Source of the DNA: Amoebidium appalachense
Lineage: Eukaryota > Ichthyosporea
Direction: 5' to 3'
Assembly (NCBI GenBank): GCA_963693365.1
Contig: CAVNZM010000001.1
Coordinates: 1,674,001-1,738,000 of the forward strand
DNA length: 64,000 bases
Part shown: one piece after another, positions 1 through 17,872 of the stretch
Numbering within the stretch: position 1 is the first letter of the stretch
Layout of the letters: every line of letters starts with the position of its first letter
The notes under the pieces: generated by a model
The model's database searches: none
Told to the model about the DNA's origin: nothing
Seen by the model: the letters and a program-made list of their open reading frames with translations, nothing else
Made by a program: the position numbers and the translations under genes

Positions 1-668
1 GGGAGGAGGGGGGAGGGTACTATATAAGCTACAAGATGCAATCAAGAGTTATGTTCCACAACTCAACCAGCTCCGAGCATGGTTTCATGTACTCACTACT
101 CACTTCAAGTGAAATAGCTCTCACAAAGAGAAATCAAGGACAAGTCTCAAATGGAGATGTATAGTATTTTAAGTATATTATTATCAGTCTTCATAGAAGA
201 CTAAACATGGCTTGCCACGGCAAGTTTTTTGGCAGTGGCGCAGTCCAGCTGTCCCCCTGCGGCAAACGGCTCTAAGCATTCAACACATGCTATGATCCTC
301 GCAAGTGTACTATCATGCAAGGGAGTGTTTGAGTAAAGCATCACAACTGCCTTTTTACTTTGAAGAAGCAATCAGCCCAACTCAACGTGCATTTGTTAGC
401 TCCACGTGGATCAAGCTACATTGCACGTTTACAAACAACACACACAAGCACCTATTGTGGAGAGCGCTGTAGCCCAAAATCAGCAGATAGTTACACGTCA
501 CAATAACATCCATAGTCACAACTTTCATTCGTAATGGTTTCCTGGTAGCACTTCACTCGCATATTCTTCGTACTGTTACAGCGCAACATAAAGCATTCAA
601 TTTCGTTCCCACTCCATTCCATGATGGAACTATTCACTGAAAAAAAAAATTACCCATTACGCTAACAA
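1..668. other. Intergenic or 3' flanking DNA, no gene seen
   Basis: Mixed-composition unique sequence without long open frames, downstream (on the minus strand) of the gene ending at 669. I see no RNA gene, splice-bounded exon or tandem array. It may hold the 3' UTR of that gene, but I could not place a clear AATAAA on the minus strand. Confidence 0.5.
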
Positions 669-1377
669 TCACACAAAATGCAAGTGTTGCGAAACCTTCC
701 CCCAAATGCCCGAATGCCGTCCGTCGTCACAAGCATCACTTCCCAAAATGGGTCCCAGCGCAGAATGGATAAACACGTTTTTCGCCATCCTTGAACCTTT
801 CCTCTTTGGTGTTGCCGTCTCCTCCTCCCTGTCACTCTTCTCGCTCTTTTTCTCCGCAGCCGCAAACGTTTCCATCGTCAGAAAACTCGTTGCTGGTGTC
901 GGCGAGGGAAACTTCCTGTCCATATCCTCAAGTAGAGAATCATAGATGTCTGTGCCTGTTGTGTGGTATGCAGCATGCCACCATTGCACATACAGGTTGG
1001 CCTGATGTTCGAGGTCGTGTTCGTTTTGCGCAAACGTGCGCAGCTTTCGGAGAATGCGCGTGGCCTCTTCTGGTAGCGCCACACCTGATCCCTTCACGTG
1101 GATCTGTGGCCGAACAAAATTTAGTGTTAAAGAGACTGATAAGGGTTTAGAAGTGGCTTGAGGATAAACGAGACCGCACAGAGCAAGACAACTTAGTCCT
1201 ATATTCAAACCATTAGGAACGTTCATGCATACAAAATGATCCCCAGAATCAGCCACCCCGATGTCACGTCAAGTTGCACCTACGACTGTAACCATGCCCA
1301 CCCCACCAACCAACGTCCAAAAGAGATGACCACACAAACCCACACACCAACACACCTACACACCCACACACCCATCC

Positions 1378-1417
<40 letters not shown>

Positions 1418-1639
1418 ACACACACACAGTCAACTATTTGGCCAACTCTTTTGCAGTTTCTACACACGCTCACTTTTACTTTGTCCCGGATATAATGATA
1501 AGAAGAAACTAGTGCTAGCCCTTACCTTTGCAGAATATCCCATTCTCTGGGCCACGGCGCAGTGTATGTGCACCTCACGAATAAGCGCAAGGTTGCAACA
1601 GTCGGCCGGGCTGCATGTTGGCGCAGGCGACTTGCACAT
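669..1639 (-). CDS. Unrecognised protein gene, 3' end (at least two exons)
   Basis: I do not recognise the family. Two exons join in frame. Exon A is 1639..1526 (38 codons): it follows a pyrimidine-rich stretch ending in AG and ends GCAAAG|GTAAGG. Exon B is 1103..669 (144 codons plus stop) after CGGCCACAG. Both junctions are phase 0. The joined protein has a Cys-rich start (MCKSPAPTCSPADCCN), then IHCAVAQRMGYSAK, then a helical, charged stretch (EEATRILRKLRTFAQNEHDL, YVQWWHAAYHTTG) and a Lys/Glu-rich basic tail (EKKSEKSDREEE, PKRKGSR) before a C-terminus ending SQHLHFV. Met at 1639 could be the start (182 aa), but it directly follows an AG, so earlier exons are likely. One candidate lies in the same frame about 2005..1826, ending in a GTGAGA donor. 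The open frame continues upstream of exon B to 1256; I treat that part as intron because of the good acceptor at 1104-1106. Confidence 0.5.
1381..1415. repeat. Poly(C) tract, CA-rich left flank
   Basis: An uninterrupted run of about 35 C after a CA-rich lead-in (1337-1380). It lies inside the intron between the two exons of the unrecognised minus-strand gene. It could fold as a G-quadruplex or i-motif, and its length is likely unreliable in the assembly. Confidence 0.9.
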
Positions 1640-2416
1640 CTTTTGGCAAGGAGATGGTGAAATGGGTATGGCAGACGCAAGAAAACTTTCCTTGCGATCA
1701 ATACTTGTGATAACCTAAATTGTGATTAACTTCGTTCCTTCTTCTGTCACATATATCGTTCAAGGTGCTTTTTTGATGCCTCAAAAGCAGAAATGTTACC
1801 AAACCCCTTTACAGAATCGTCTCACCGTCTGTGAACCAGATCTCGATGTTCTCGATGTTCCCGATGATCTTTCAACTACTGTGATCATGACTTCTGACTT
1901 CTGAGATCGATTAGACTTTAAGAATTGCGGCTTTCTATAGTGTAACGCTTTCCAAATTTGAAGGCACTCTTTTCTTTTCAACACGTTGACAAGTATTCTT
2001 TTCAAGACAAGAGAACAATGAACTGATATGCGTTTGGGTGTGTCACGTTCTTTTTGCCACCTGCCCTTGTATCAACTCACACAGTACTGGTCAGACTCAG
2101 ACTCTCGGAGTAAGTTCAAAGTTCGTGCTGGAATTTTCTAGGCGGTTTTGGCACACCGTGACAACCGTATAAAATGAATTAGCATACGAATCACAACATT
2201 ATATTATCTTGAGTATTATTTTAAAGTTGTGAGCTGTGGTTTAAAATGGCTTATGATCTATGCCGTGTGCAATGATTGGCTGCTGTTTGTTCGTGTCACT
2301 TAGATTCTAGATTCTCCCAGCGGTGAAATTTTATCCAATCATTCTAAACATTGGCCACCCTTGTGCATTCCTTCTAAGATCTTCCCGCGGCGCACGGTCA
2401 TTGTCACGGCGGTTGT

Positions 2417-2542
<126 letters not shown>

Positions 2543-2739
2543 CATCCACCCTGGCGTTGCATTTTGTGTGTGTGCGAGGGAGGGGGCGAGGGGGGGTAGG
2601 GAGAGTGGGAAAGGGTGGGGAAGAGAAGGGAAGGGGGGCTCAGGGGCCGCCGTGAGCAACAAGTAAACTCACTTTGCGAAGCCTCGCGGATGTAGAGACA
2701 GGGCATACCTCGCGAGACGGGGGCGGGGTGTGTTTTCTT

Positions 2740-3595
2740 CCGTTATTTCTTTCTTTCTTTCTTTCGTTTTTCGACACACACACACGTGCGGGCACGCACA
2801 CACACACAAACACACACAAACACACACAAACACACACAACACATACACTTACAAACGCACCGGCACGCACATACACCTTGGCACGGGCCTGCACACACGT
2901 ACAACAAACAAACACTACTCGCGATGTGCATAAAATCTGCAAGCATTGGCACATAGAAGCACTCACAAACCCAAACACAACCGCGCATCCTTATGTCACA
3001 TTCACCCGCAAACACGAAATAGATGGCCAAGAGAAAGACAGACTCTCACACGCTCACACATGCACGCACAATTGCTGTTACACATGCACAAACCGTACAC
3101 GCACATACACACACTTTGTTCAACACGCTGATTGAAGTGTGTGCTCCGGGCCCGTGCACGTGACAATTTATACTTTCTCCCCCCTTTTCTCTCATATAGT
3201 TACTCCCACTGTGTCTCTCCACCCACCCACCACAGACACACACACACACACAACCCCTAAACCCGCCTTTTTTGCCCTCTCCCCCCTCCTTCCCCGCCTC
3301 TCTTAGGCGCACACGTGCCTGCTTGCATCTAAAACAGCAGTGACAACACAATCACAGGCACGTACGCACGCACACACACATGCGTGCACACATGCACACG
3401 CGTGCACACACGCAGTATTAACACACACACACACACAAACACACACACATGCACAAACGCACACACACACCACACACGCACAAAAACATGCACGATGATG
3501 TTGTCTCAACCCAATCTTGAAACGTTGCCAGAAATTACGTAAGCGGGGTCCCACTCACTCATACTCACACTGGTAACCTTAGAAGTGGGGGTTTT

Positions 3596-3630
<35 letters not shown>

Positions 3631-3910
3631 TGAGGGGCTGGTTGGAGAGTGTACTTCTTGTGTGTGAATGTGTGTGTGTGCCTGCAAGCAAACACGAGCT
3701 TGTGGTATGTGTTTTGGTGCATGTCAGTTTGAATGGGTGCGCGAGCGTAAGTGTAGGTGTGCGCTCACCAACAACAAATTCCCCTCCTCCTCCCCCCCTC
3801 CCCCCCCCCCCCCCTTCTCCTAGTTTACAGAATGATTTCGAAGTCACTAACGCCCTTCTGCCATACCTCCCTCTATCCCGACTCTCTAACCCCTCCTCCC
3901 CCAGTTTCCT

Positions 3911-3960
<50 letters not shown>
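2740..3960. repeat. CA-rich low-complexity block with poly(G) and poly(C) tracts
   Basis: Intergenic. A TTTC repeat (about 2742-2765) leads into degenerate CA-rich DNA (about 2775-3500). A poly(G) tract (about 3598-3629) and a C-tract of about 49 (3912-3960) follow; the C-tract meets a short G-tract directly, giving a CCCCCCGGGGGG palindrome. TTACGTAA occurs at 3535-3542. No coding exon recognised. Confidence 0.8.
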
Positions 3961-3962
<2 letters not shown>

Positions 3963-4199
3963 GGGGAAGTTCCCCCGGGGCCCCTCCGAACTGCAGTTTT
4001 AAACCCAACAGTCCCATACAAATGACATTGCTTCTGCGCCTTGACTTGGTGTATAGCCGGCATAAGCCGAGTTATGTGGCGTTGGGTGTGTGTGTAAATG
4101 GCACGGTGGCCGACACTGTATGGAGATAAGGAGGCCCAACGGCATCTTGTGAACGTCCCATTCTCTTGCAAACTTGAAAGAAGGCGGCACTTGAAAAAT

Positions 4200-4380
4200 G
4201 AAAAAAAGTACGCGTCGTAGCCCTACGGAAAGGTAGCCCTACGTGTCGTAACGAGAAACTCTGCCAAGGGGTATTTATGATTGGTCCAGATCGAATCCGG
4301 TTCGATCCGATTAGCCATATAAGGAAACTGCAAAAAACCGTTTTTACGGAAAGGTAGCCCTACGCCTACGCCTACGTCTT
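4200..4380 (+). repeat. Duplicated GGAAAGGTAGCCCTACG motif
   Basis: The string ACGGAAAGGTAGCCCTACG appears twice, near 4223 and near 4345, about 120 bp apart, with a further GTAGCCCTACG just before the first copy and tandem CCTACG after the second. Position: far upstream of the calcipressin gene. Function unknown. Confidence 0.6.
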
Positions 4381-5145
4381 TCGACCCACAATGCACCTGT
4401 CAGGGATCCGATTCCGGCCCTGACCAATCTCAGCTTGAAGCGCCATCACCTCGCACTCAGATCAGTTGCCGCCAATAATTCATGTTCACCAAGCTTCGAA
4501 AAATGATCCGACCATAATTCTATGAGGTGCCTAACATTGACAGCTCCTCTGAGCCGCAGTCCGCAATAAAAAAATTGTAAAAAGAAAGAACTTCTGCGAC
4601 TATCTTAACATACTATTTGTCAAAAAAACAACAAACAGTACTTCGACAAAGAGGAAACCTCCTACTCGTGTTCAAAGATATCCACACTCGAGTTTGACTG
4701 TTATGCAGTACTAACAAGAAAAAGGCTCGCTCCAGACAGCTTTCTTCTGAGTACCCTGCTCCACACCGCGCTGCGTCACAGAGTGATCGACGATATCGTG
4801 TTCACCCTTTTTATACCTCTCCACTAGCCGCTAAGACAAATACCGTGATTCCTACCCAACCATTTCATTCAAAAGGCCTACCAAATGGTATCGCACATTC
4901 CCACCCGCATTGGTTATGTTCAGGCTTATGCTCGCAACTGCATATTCACTAGTACCACAAGGAGGCTGTACAACTTTCTTCTGCTTTGCTCTGCTTCGCT
5001 TCGGCGGCATTATAAAAACTGAGCGTCAAATATCGTGTTGCTGCATTATATACTACCCCCAGATCTACGTTTATATATACCCGCCAAAAGGATTGAATGG
5101 TTTTTATCCAATCATAAAACTTCAAACCACTACCCAATGGTATCG

Positions 5146-5530
5146 CCCGGTTGTGCAAGCTACAGGTGTAATTAACGCTCATTAGCTAACTTTCACAACC
5201 GGGCCCTCCGACTGGTTCACTATCACGGCTCACGAGGCCACTTCTGCAACTTCCACGACCGAAGAATCTGACTGGTTCCCTACTGACGACGTCAGTAGCG
5301 CAAGTTTCACAACCGCGCAGCCCGATTCGCCACATAAACCTCCCCAGACCCACGCCTTCCGTATCGTGCTCTACCTAGCGCCCGCCCCCGCCTGACCGCC
5401 TTACGTAAGGCTTACGTAAGGCCCTGCGCAGGCCTCCCCCCAAACCTCCATATCGTGGTCTGGCCTCCCCCGACCCCACCGCCTTACGTAACCCCGGCCC
5501 CGCGCCAGCCAACCAAACGGCCCGGTTGTG
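5146..5530. promoter_or_regulatory. Repeated CCCGGTTGTG motif cluster upstream of RCAN
   Basis: CCCGGTTGTG at 5146-5155 and 5521-5530, its reverse complement CACAACCGGG at 5194-5203, and a one-mismatch copy CACAACCGCG at 5308-5317. The second and third sit in diverged tandem repeats that also share CCGACTGGTTC / CTGACTGGTTCC. A near-palindrome TGACGACGTCA lies at about 5284-5294. The cluster is 0.5-0.9 kb upstream of the calcipressin start, so I read it as a likely distal promoter; the binding factor is not inferred. Confidence 0.5.
5401..5491. promoter_or_regulatory. Three TTACGTAA palindromes upstream of RCAN
   Basis: Perfect TTACGTAA at 5401-5408, 5412-5419 and 5484-5491, within GC-rich DNA about 0.55 kb upstream of the calcipressin ATG. 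TTACGTAA is a known high-affinity palindrome for some bZIP families. The same 8-mer occurs at 54802-54809 upstream of SPT20 and at 3535-3542. Confidence 0.5.
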
Positions 5531-6034
5531 GAAGAAGGCCGAATCTGCCGGGGGGCCCCCTACGTCATTCATATTCATGTACATTGCGATTGGTGCTTTA
5601 TCATATCTTTACTTAGCTGTAGCTGGAAAACGCAGTAGGCCGTCGAATGTGGCTGGGCCTCCGGCAATGTCCACGCAATAAAAAGTGTGTAAACCCCTTC
5701 TTCATAAACCAAAACTCCGGTAAAATCTGCCTAAAATATCTTTGTGGTGATTGGAAATAGGAGTTTACATTTGAATGTGAAAAGAAAGAAAAGCGAACGA
5801 TGTGAAAGCCAACACTCTCTCATCCCCCGGTTTTCCCACCACCTCTTTTTGGTATTGCGCTCCTCCAAACATGTACAAAAAGTACGTTCTTTTCGCCCCC
5901 TAATTTTCTCTCTTTCAAACACTCCCCACCTTTGCGTTATTTTTTTTACTCTCTACTCAGTGATTCCGAGCTGAATTCTGTCAGTGAAAAGGAAGGCTTT
6001 TCTTACACCTTAGCCCAGTTTTTCAAAAAAAAAA

Positions 6035-12346
<6,312 letters not shown>

Positions 12347-13440
12347 GCAGTCCATCTATCTCTCCTCCACTTTCAATCGGAAGTTGGAATATCTCAACGA
12401 TAGTTCAACTCAAAGACGCATAAACGCCAGGATACAGGTTGGTTGTTCTGCATATGGGCCGTTGTTTTGTTGCATAGTATTGCACATCTGGCCTACACGT
12501 AAATATGAAATCTGATTGTGTTTTTCGGCGTTGGCTTTTTTTGTATGTGTTTTTTTTTTCATTTTCTTGAACTTTTTTTCAGCATTTTTTTATTTGTTTT
12601 TATTTTTTGGTGGTGGTGGTGATGTGTGTGTGTGTGTGTGTGTGGTGGTGGGGGTGGTATTGGGGGTTCGATTTGCGACTTTACCTTGTGGCTCGGGACG
12701 TTCGGGTATGTTGTGGTTTCCATTTTCCTACACTGTTAAAGTATTAAGACTTGAATAGAGTTTGGCGACATGCAAACCATATATCTTAGTAAATTCGTAT
12801 TGATTTGTCTTCCTTCGCATGTCCACAATGGCAACAATGCATTGATCATACATACAATCCTTGCTGGTATATCTACTGGTTTTGGCTTGTCGGTGGTATT
12901 GTATTCTAAGATAAACCCCTCCGAAAATCGTAAATATGTACGTTGTAAATTAGATGGCAGGATACGGGCATTCTTTATCGTGAGAGGGCATGGTTATAGT
13001 TGGGTTTGAGAGTACAAAACACAATACATGCTGCAATGGAAGTCACTCTGGCAAATTTGTTCCATCTTTGTTGTTGGGCCGATTACCAGGTGGGGCGTCT
13101 CTCTCTCTCATTGACATATTGTTGCAAGAATAAATAGGTCTTTGTAAAATTTACTGAAGTGTTTACTGAAGTTTTGCTTTTCTTCGTGCCACGTACATGC
13201 TGCGGTACGTACATTATAAGTGTGTGCGCGCGCATGCTCATTTGCGTGTACATTTGCATGTTTCTGGGCATGGACCAAGTCTGTTTGTCCTTCTAGCTGA
13301 GTTTAATTTGCTATAGGTGGCAGCGGCTGCGCGGGTGGATGTTGCGCGTATACTGTGCATGTGTGCATACAAAGTCAGCGCGCGGTGGTGTCCGACGCAG
13401 CGCATCCGAGCCTGTAAATCGATTGTGCTTGGCACGTCCA
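12347..13440. other. Intergenic, 3' of RCAN
   Basis: Mostly unique sequence. AATAAA at 13129-13134 is a possible RCAN polyadenylation signal, about 0.8 kb past the stop. Open frames near 12770-13009 have no recognisable domain and no splice context. Confidence 0.4.
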
Positions 13441-13758
13441 CACACACGTACATACATACACACGTGCGCACACACACACGTGTGTCACACACGCACAGTC
13501 ACACACACACAGTTGCACGGATAACCATGGCACAGTACAAAATGCACGCTCACAATCCTTGTAGGACACACTCAGAGAGAGAGAGAGAGAGTTCGAGGGA
13601 GAGAGGGAGTCAGAGCACCACCAAGAAAATTTGTGCGCATGCATATACTTGCAACACAAAGGAACACCTGCACACAAGCACACTCCCCCCCGGCGTGCGC
13701 ACACAGTCACACACACACAGACACACACACACACACACACACATACACACACACACGT

Positions 13759-13798
<40 letters not shown>

Positions 13799-14110
13799 GC
13801 ACGCACAATCCTTGTCGGGCACACCCAGAGAGGGAGGCAGAGCACCACCAAGAAATTTTGCGTGCATGCATGTACTTGCATGCACACAAGCAGTGCCACA
13901 CTCCCGCACATTCACACACATCAGGCACACAGTGTCACACACACACACATACTCACACACACACACACACACACGTGCGCACGTGCGCACGCACACACAC
14001 ACACGTGCGTGCACGTGCACACACATGCATGCATGTGCAGCTCACAGACGCATACATAAAAGATGCATACCGCGCACACTAACTAATCAACACACACGTG
14101 CACTTGTACA
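13441..14110. repeat. Degenerate CA-rich block with internal duplication
   Basis: CA dinucleotide-rich DNA. Segments carrying CACAATCCTTGT (about 13550 and 13804) and AGAGCACCACCAAGAAA (about 13611 and 13840) recur, so the block contains at least two copies of a unit of roughly 240-250 bp. No coding role seen. Confidence 0.7.
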
Positions 14111-14879
14111 GTACACGCGTGCGCAATGACACACGACACATGCGAGCCTGCACACACAGCTGTCTCGACTTGAGACCATACATGCATCGATGATGGATCC
14201 CTGAAGCACAAATGCCCATGGGCGACATGCGCACACATGCACACACAGTAGGCGTACGCACACGTCACACCCTGGCATGTTCGTATGCACTTGATTTCTA
14301 GTTTTTTTTGTCTGCGCTTGCGCCACTTTTGCCCACTCGGGTTTCCGTGTTTGCTTAGGTGTCTGGTACGTGCCAACACGACTACTTTGAATCTTGGAAA
14401 TTTGTACCACGTGCGGGGGTGGGGGTGGAACGAGGCGGAACGTTACCTGCGTAATAAAAGTGCTGGCACATGATCCTGTATTAAGATTACACGGCGGTCC
14501 GTTCGTTTCGAAGTGTCAGATCCCGTACCGTACGCGTCCCGACATTCCGGGCAACATCCTACAATTATATACATATACGTTTGATGTTAACATAAATCAC
14601 TTAGTGCTTATATCAGTTTTATAGGCCAATAAGGTCTACATCAACTAGCTAGTGCAAACATTAGCTTTCAAAAGAAGTTGGACTATGGACATATATATGT
14701 AACGCGTTGGCCCAACGGTTGGAGGCCCCTGCATCTTCTACGCGGATAGATCCACAATGATAGCACATGATCACTTGGTTGCCAATCAGAAAATGTCAAG
14801 CGGCTGCGATCTAAGCGAAGCAAAAAGTAATTGTTGCAGCGCAAATCGCCGTACAACTATACTACGTTTTCTACTAATG

Positions 14880-14970
14880 TATCTTGTTGCGTGGATGTAA
14901 TGTTGGCCTTGTTACTGGCACCCGATTATAGCTCACGGGTTGTTTCTAATAAACAGCATATTTTCCTCAA
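14880..14970 (+). repeat. Dispersed element C, copy 1
   Basis: About 85 bp containing CTTGTTGCGTGGATG, GTTGGCCTTG, GGCACC, AGCTCACGG and AATAAACAG. It is similar over its length to 26665-26740 and 44236-44320, all in plus orientation. Not a recognised RNA gene. Confidence 0.6.
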
Positions 14971-16190
14971 TTGTGACTCCTAAATATGTTTAACAGTTCT
15001 CTGAACTGAGGCCAATACGTACGTACGTGTATACACGTGCATGTAGCATGTGGTTGGATTGGGCCTCAAAACTGCGCTGAAACAGTCTTGGTAATTCTTT
15101 CATACAAGGATCAATGTAAAGTTTTGGGACATGACCTTTTCGATTTTGTTTTTCGTTGTACAGTGTAGTTCAGCTAGCCACTGTCTGGAGCAGGAAAGGT
15201 CGAGCTCGGGTTTGAAATCTGTTTGCGGGCTTTGCCCACCTCTCAATATTGTGGATCTTTGGATCTGAGTGGTGGATCTTGCTCCCGAATTTTTAATTGT
15301 TGATTTCGCAACCAATCATATTGAATACTACACTCTTCCAAACCCTGCCATTTGGACCTGGTTTGTATACCAATATCGCTACAAATATGCACAAAAAGGC
15401 GTACAGGCCTAACACAGATCAAAGAGGTATATACAGATTCTCAGTATTTGTATAACCTTTTACCGTCGCCGCAGTTTCTTAGATCTACAGTATTGCTCTA
15501 GATCTTACTTGCGTACAAAAAGCCCGGCCACCCGGTTATTGCGCGCATTCTGCCCCTGTTCGTTCATTGGTTGCGGTCTGGTTGCTGATTTTTTAGCCTA
15601 GAGGTTCGCCATATATTTTATCCAGGGTTTGTGTTACGAATCGTATCGGCCTAAAATACGATTTAAAAAACCCCGTAATACGATTAACAGGAGCTATCCA
15701 ATTAGTAAATACGACCCTGAGTGGTGTCAAAATCCACGGAATTTGCCTAAATACGATTAAGAACGCCAAACCCCGGCAATGCCTGATTTTATCTAGTATC
15801 AACGTTTCTGTATTAGCTTCTAAAGGTTATATAACATACTATATTTATTTCAACAATAAAGGACACGGTGCGGTTACCACTCATTAGATATACCGTTGGA
15901 GCTCAATTAAATGTCTGCGATTTCATTGGCGTTAAGTCACATAGATGCAGCACCACAGTTCCATTATATAAGCACTGGCGAGGCCATCATTAGATCAGTT
16001 CTGGATTTTCGGTGGGAAACGGCGGATCTATCTGAATCTATTTTGTTTCTTGTGCCGTGCGAAGTTCTTGTCGGTTCTACCCCGTTTTCCTTTTCCTTTT
16101 CTTTTTTCCTTTTCCTTTTCAAAGAATATTAGGTGGTTTTCCTTACCTTACACCAGATATCGTTTTACTGCACATACACGCAACACAAAA
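14971..16190 (+). promoter_or_regulatory. Intergenic and promoter region of the ankyrin-GATA gene
   Basis: Unique DNA. A TATA-like TATATAAG at 15965-15972 lies about 220 bp upstream of the ATG at 16191; an ATTGGCG motif is at about 15926. The likely 5' UTR has a CTTTTC-rich pyrimidine stretch (16083-16121). The 15640-15770 interval repeats ATACGATT several times. Confidence 0.45.
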
Positions 16191-17836
16191 ATGTACCAAC
16201 ACCAAACAGAGGTCTCCTCAGGGAGTAGCCATTTCATGTCAAACGACTTTGCAGACCCCTATTTCGGGGACAGGTTGGGCTCTCCCACCTACGACTACCC
16301 CCCCATGGCACGCAGCCTAGACATGCACGTTGGAGATTCAGAGTTTGACAGGTGGAACGTGGAGGAAGAATGGACGGGCGCCACAGGAGGCATTACTGGG
16401 CAGAGGATTGGGGGTGGTACCGGTTATGGCCACAGCACAAGAACTATAAACCCATCCACGTTTGCGCCAGAACCTCCCATGCCTTTCGGACCGGTAAGTG
16501 TGTGGCTTAACCTCCTTTTTATTAGTTTTACTTGGTCTTTAACGTGTGTTTTGTGCTTGTTGAATAGTGCACGAGAGTTGGTCTGAAAACCTGCATTACC
16601 GTGAGATGTTATAGCGCAAAACGACTCCTTGATTGAGATGAGCACCAAAAATCGAAACATTGTCAAGTAATACCGCCAGAAGGGATGATGAAAAGGCACT
16701 AAACTCACTGCTTCATTTACAAACGGAAGCCTTCTCGACACTTTTTTTTTTTCAAACAGCACTTGCGATTATAAAAGCCATTTAGTTTTTTAAGATTTGA
16801 TATTACAATGGAAGCCTCTGTATTCCTCTCCTCGCCCGACAGCAGTGTGACTTTTATGCCTCCATTTTTTTATGTTTCAATGAACTGTGTTTCAAAAATC
16901 GTATAATGTACGCATAGAGCAGCGAATCACTGTGACGTGTTGGCCTACATCGTTTAGGGGGGATGTGCTTTATTTACACGGTCTGTCGTTTGTTTTCCCC
17001 AGGTTGATTCTTCGAGGTTAATTCATAGATTCTCTACATGTCGTTTCGTAAAGCCTCGATTTCATCCCTTCTAATTTCGCCACACCACTTGTTAGACAGT
17101 AATTAATACCTAGTGTTTGGTGCCTTTTATAATGTTTTGCTTGTAACTGCTGATAACCTCACAATCAAGGGGAACTTGCACGTGTAACAAACTCTTAATA
17201 GCACCCTTTCTCAGTTCGGCTATTAACACTTCAGATTCAGAACATGCCGTTTACAACTGCCCATTTTCGAGTTTCCCTCCCTCCATCCAACTTGAAATCG
17301 GATCTTATCATGGACTAAACCACCCCTTTCCCCCCAAACAAATATAACCAGCAGTGAACTAACACACCCGTTTCTTTTCCACTTTTTTTTTCTTTTACGC
17401 AGGCGGACGATGGAGCACTTGACGAAGTTCTTTTCAACGCCGTCCAGAACCACAACATCGGCCTTCTCAAGCAACTAATCACCATGCACCACGTCGACAT
17501 CAACACCACAGACACACAAGGCACCACCCCACTTATTATGGCGGCAAAACTCAGCTACAACGATGTTATTACTTTTTTGGTGGAGGGTGGCGCTGATGTA
17601 TGTTGGGACTATCCCCCCTCCCCCCTCCCCCCCCCCCCTCCTCTTCCTTTCATGCGCATGCAGACCTGCTTCCCTCGAACCTCCTTCCCCCCCCCCCCCC
17701 CCCCCCCCGGCATACACAAACACACAGAGACACACACGAACACACACACACGCACACACATACACACGCACACGCACACACACTAAATACCACGGCCGGG
17801 GCACCTAACCTTGGAGACGCCCATCCATATGTTCAG

Positions 17837-17872
<36 letters not shown>

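Noticed and set aside
1104-1256. N-terminal extension of the 195-codon frame (start at 1256)
   Set aside because: A good acceptor at 1104-1106 and an in-phase upstream exon with a GTAAGG donor fit better, and the extension reads like intron.
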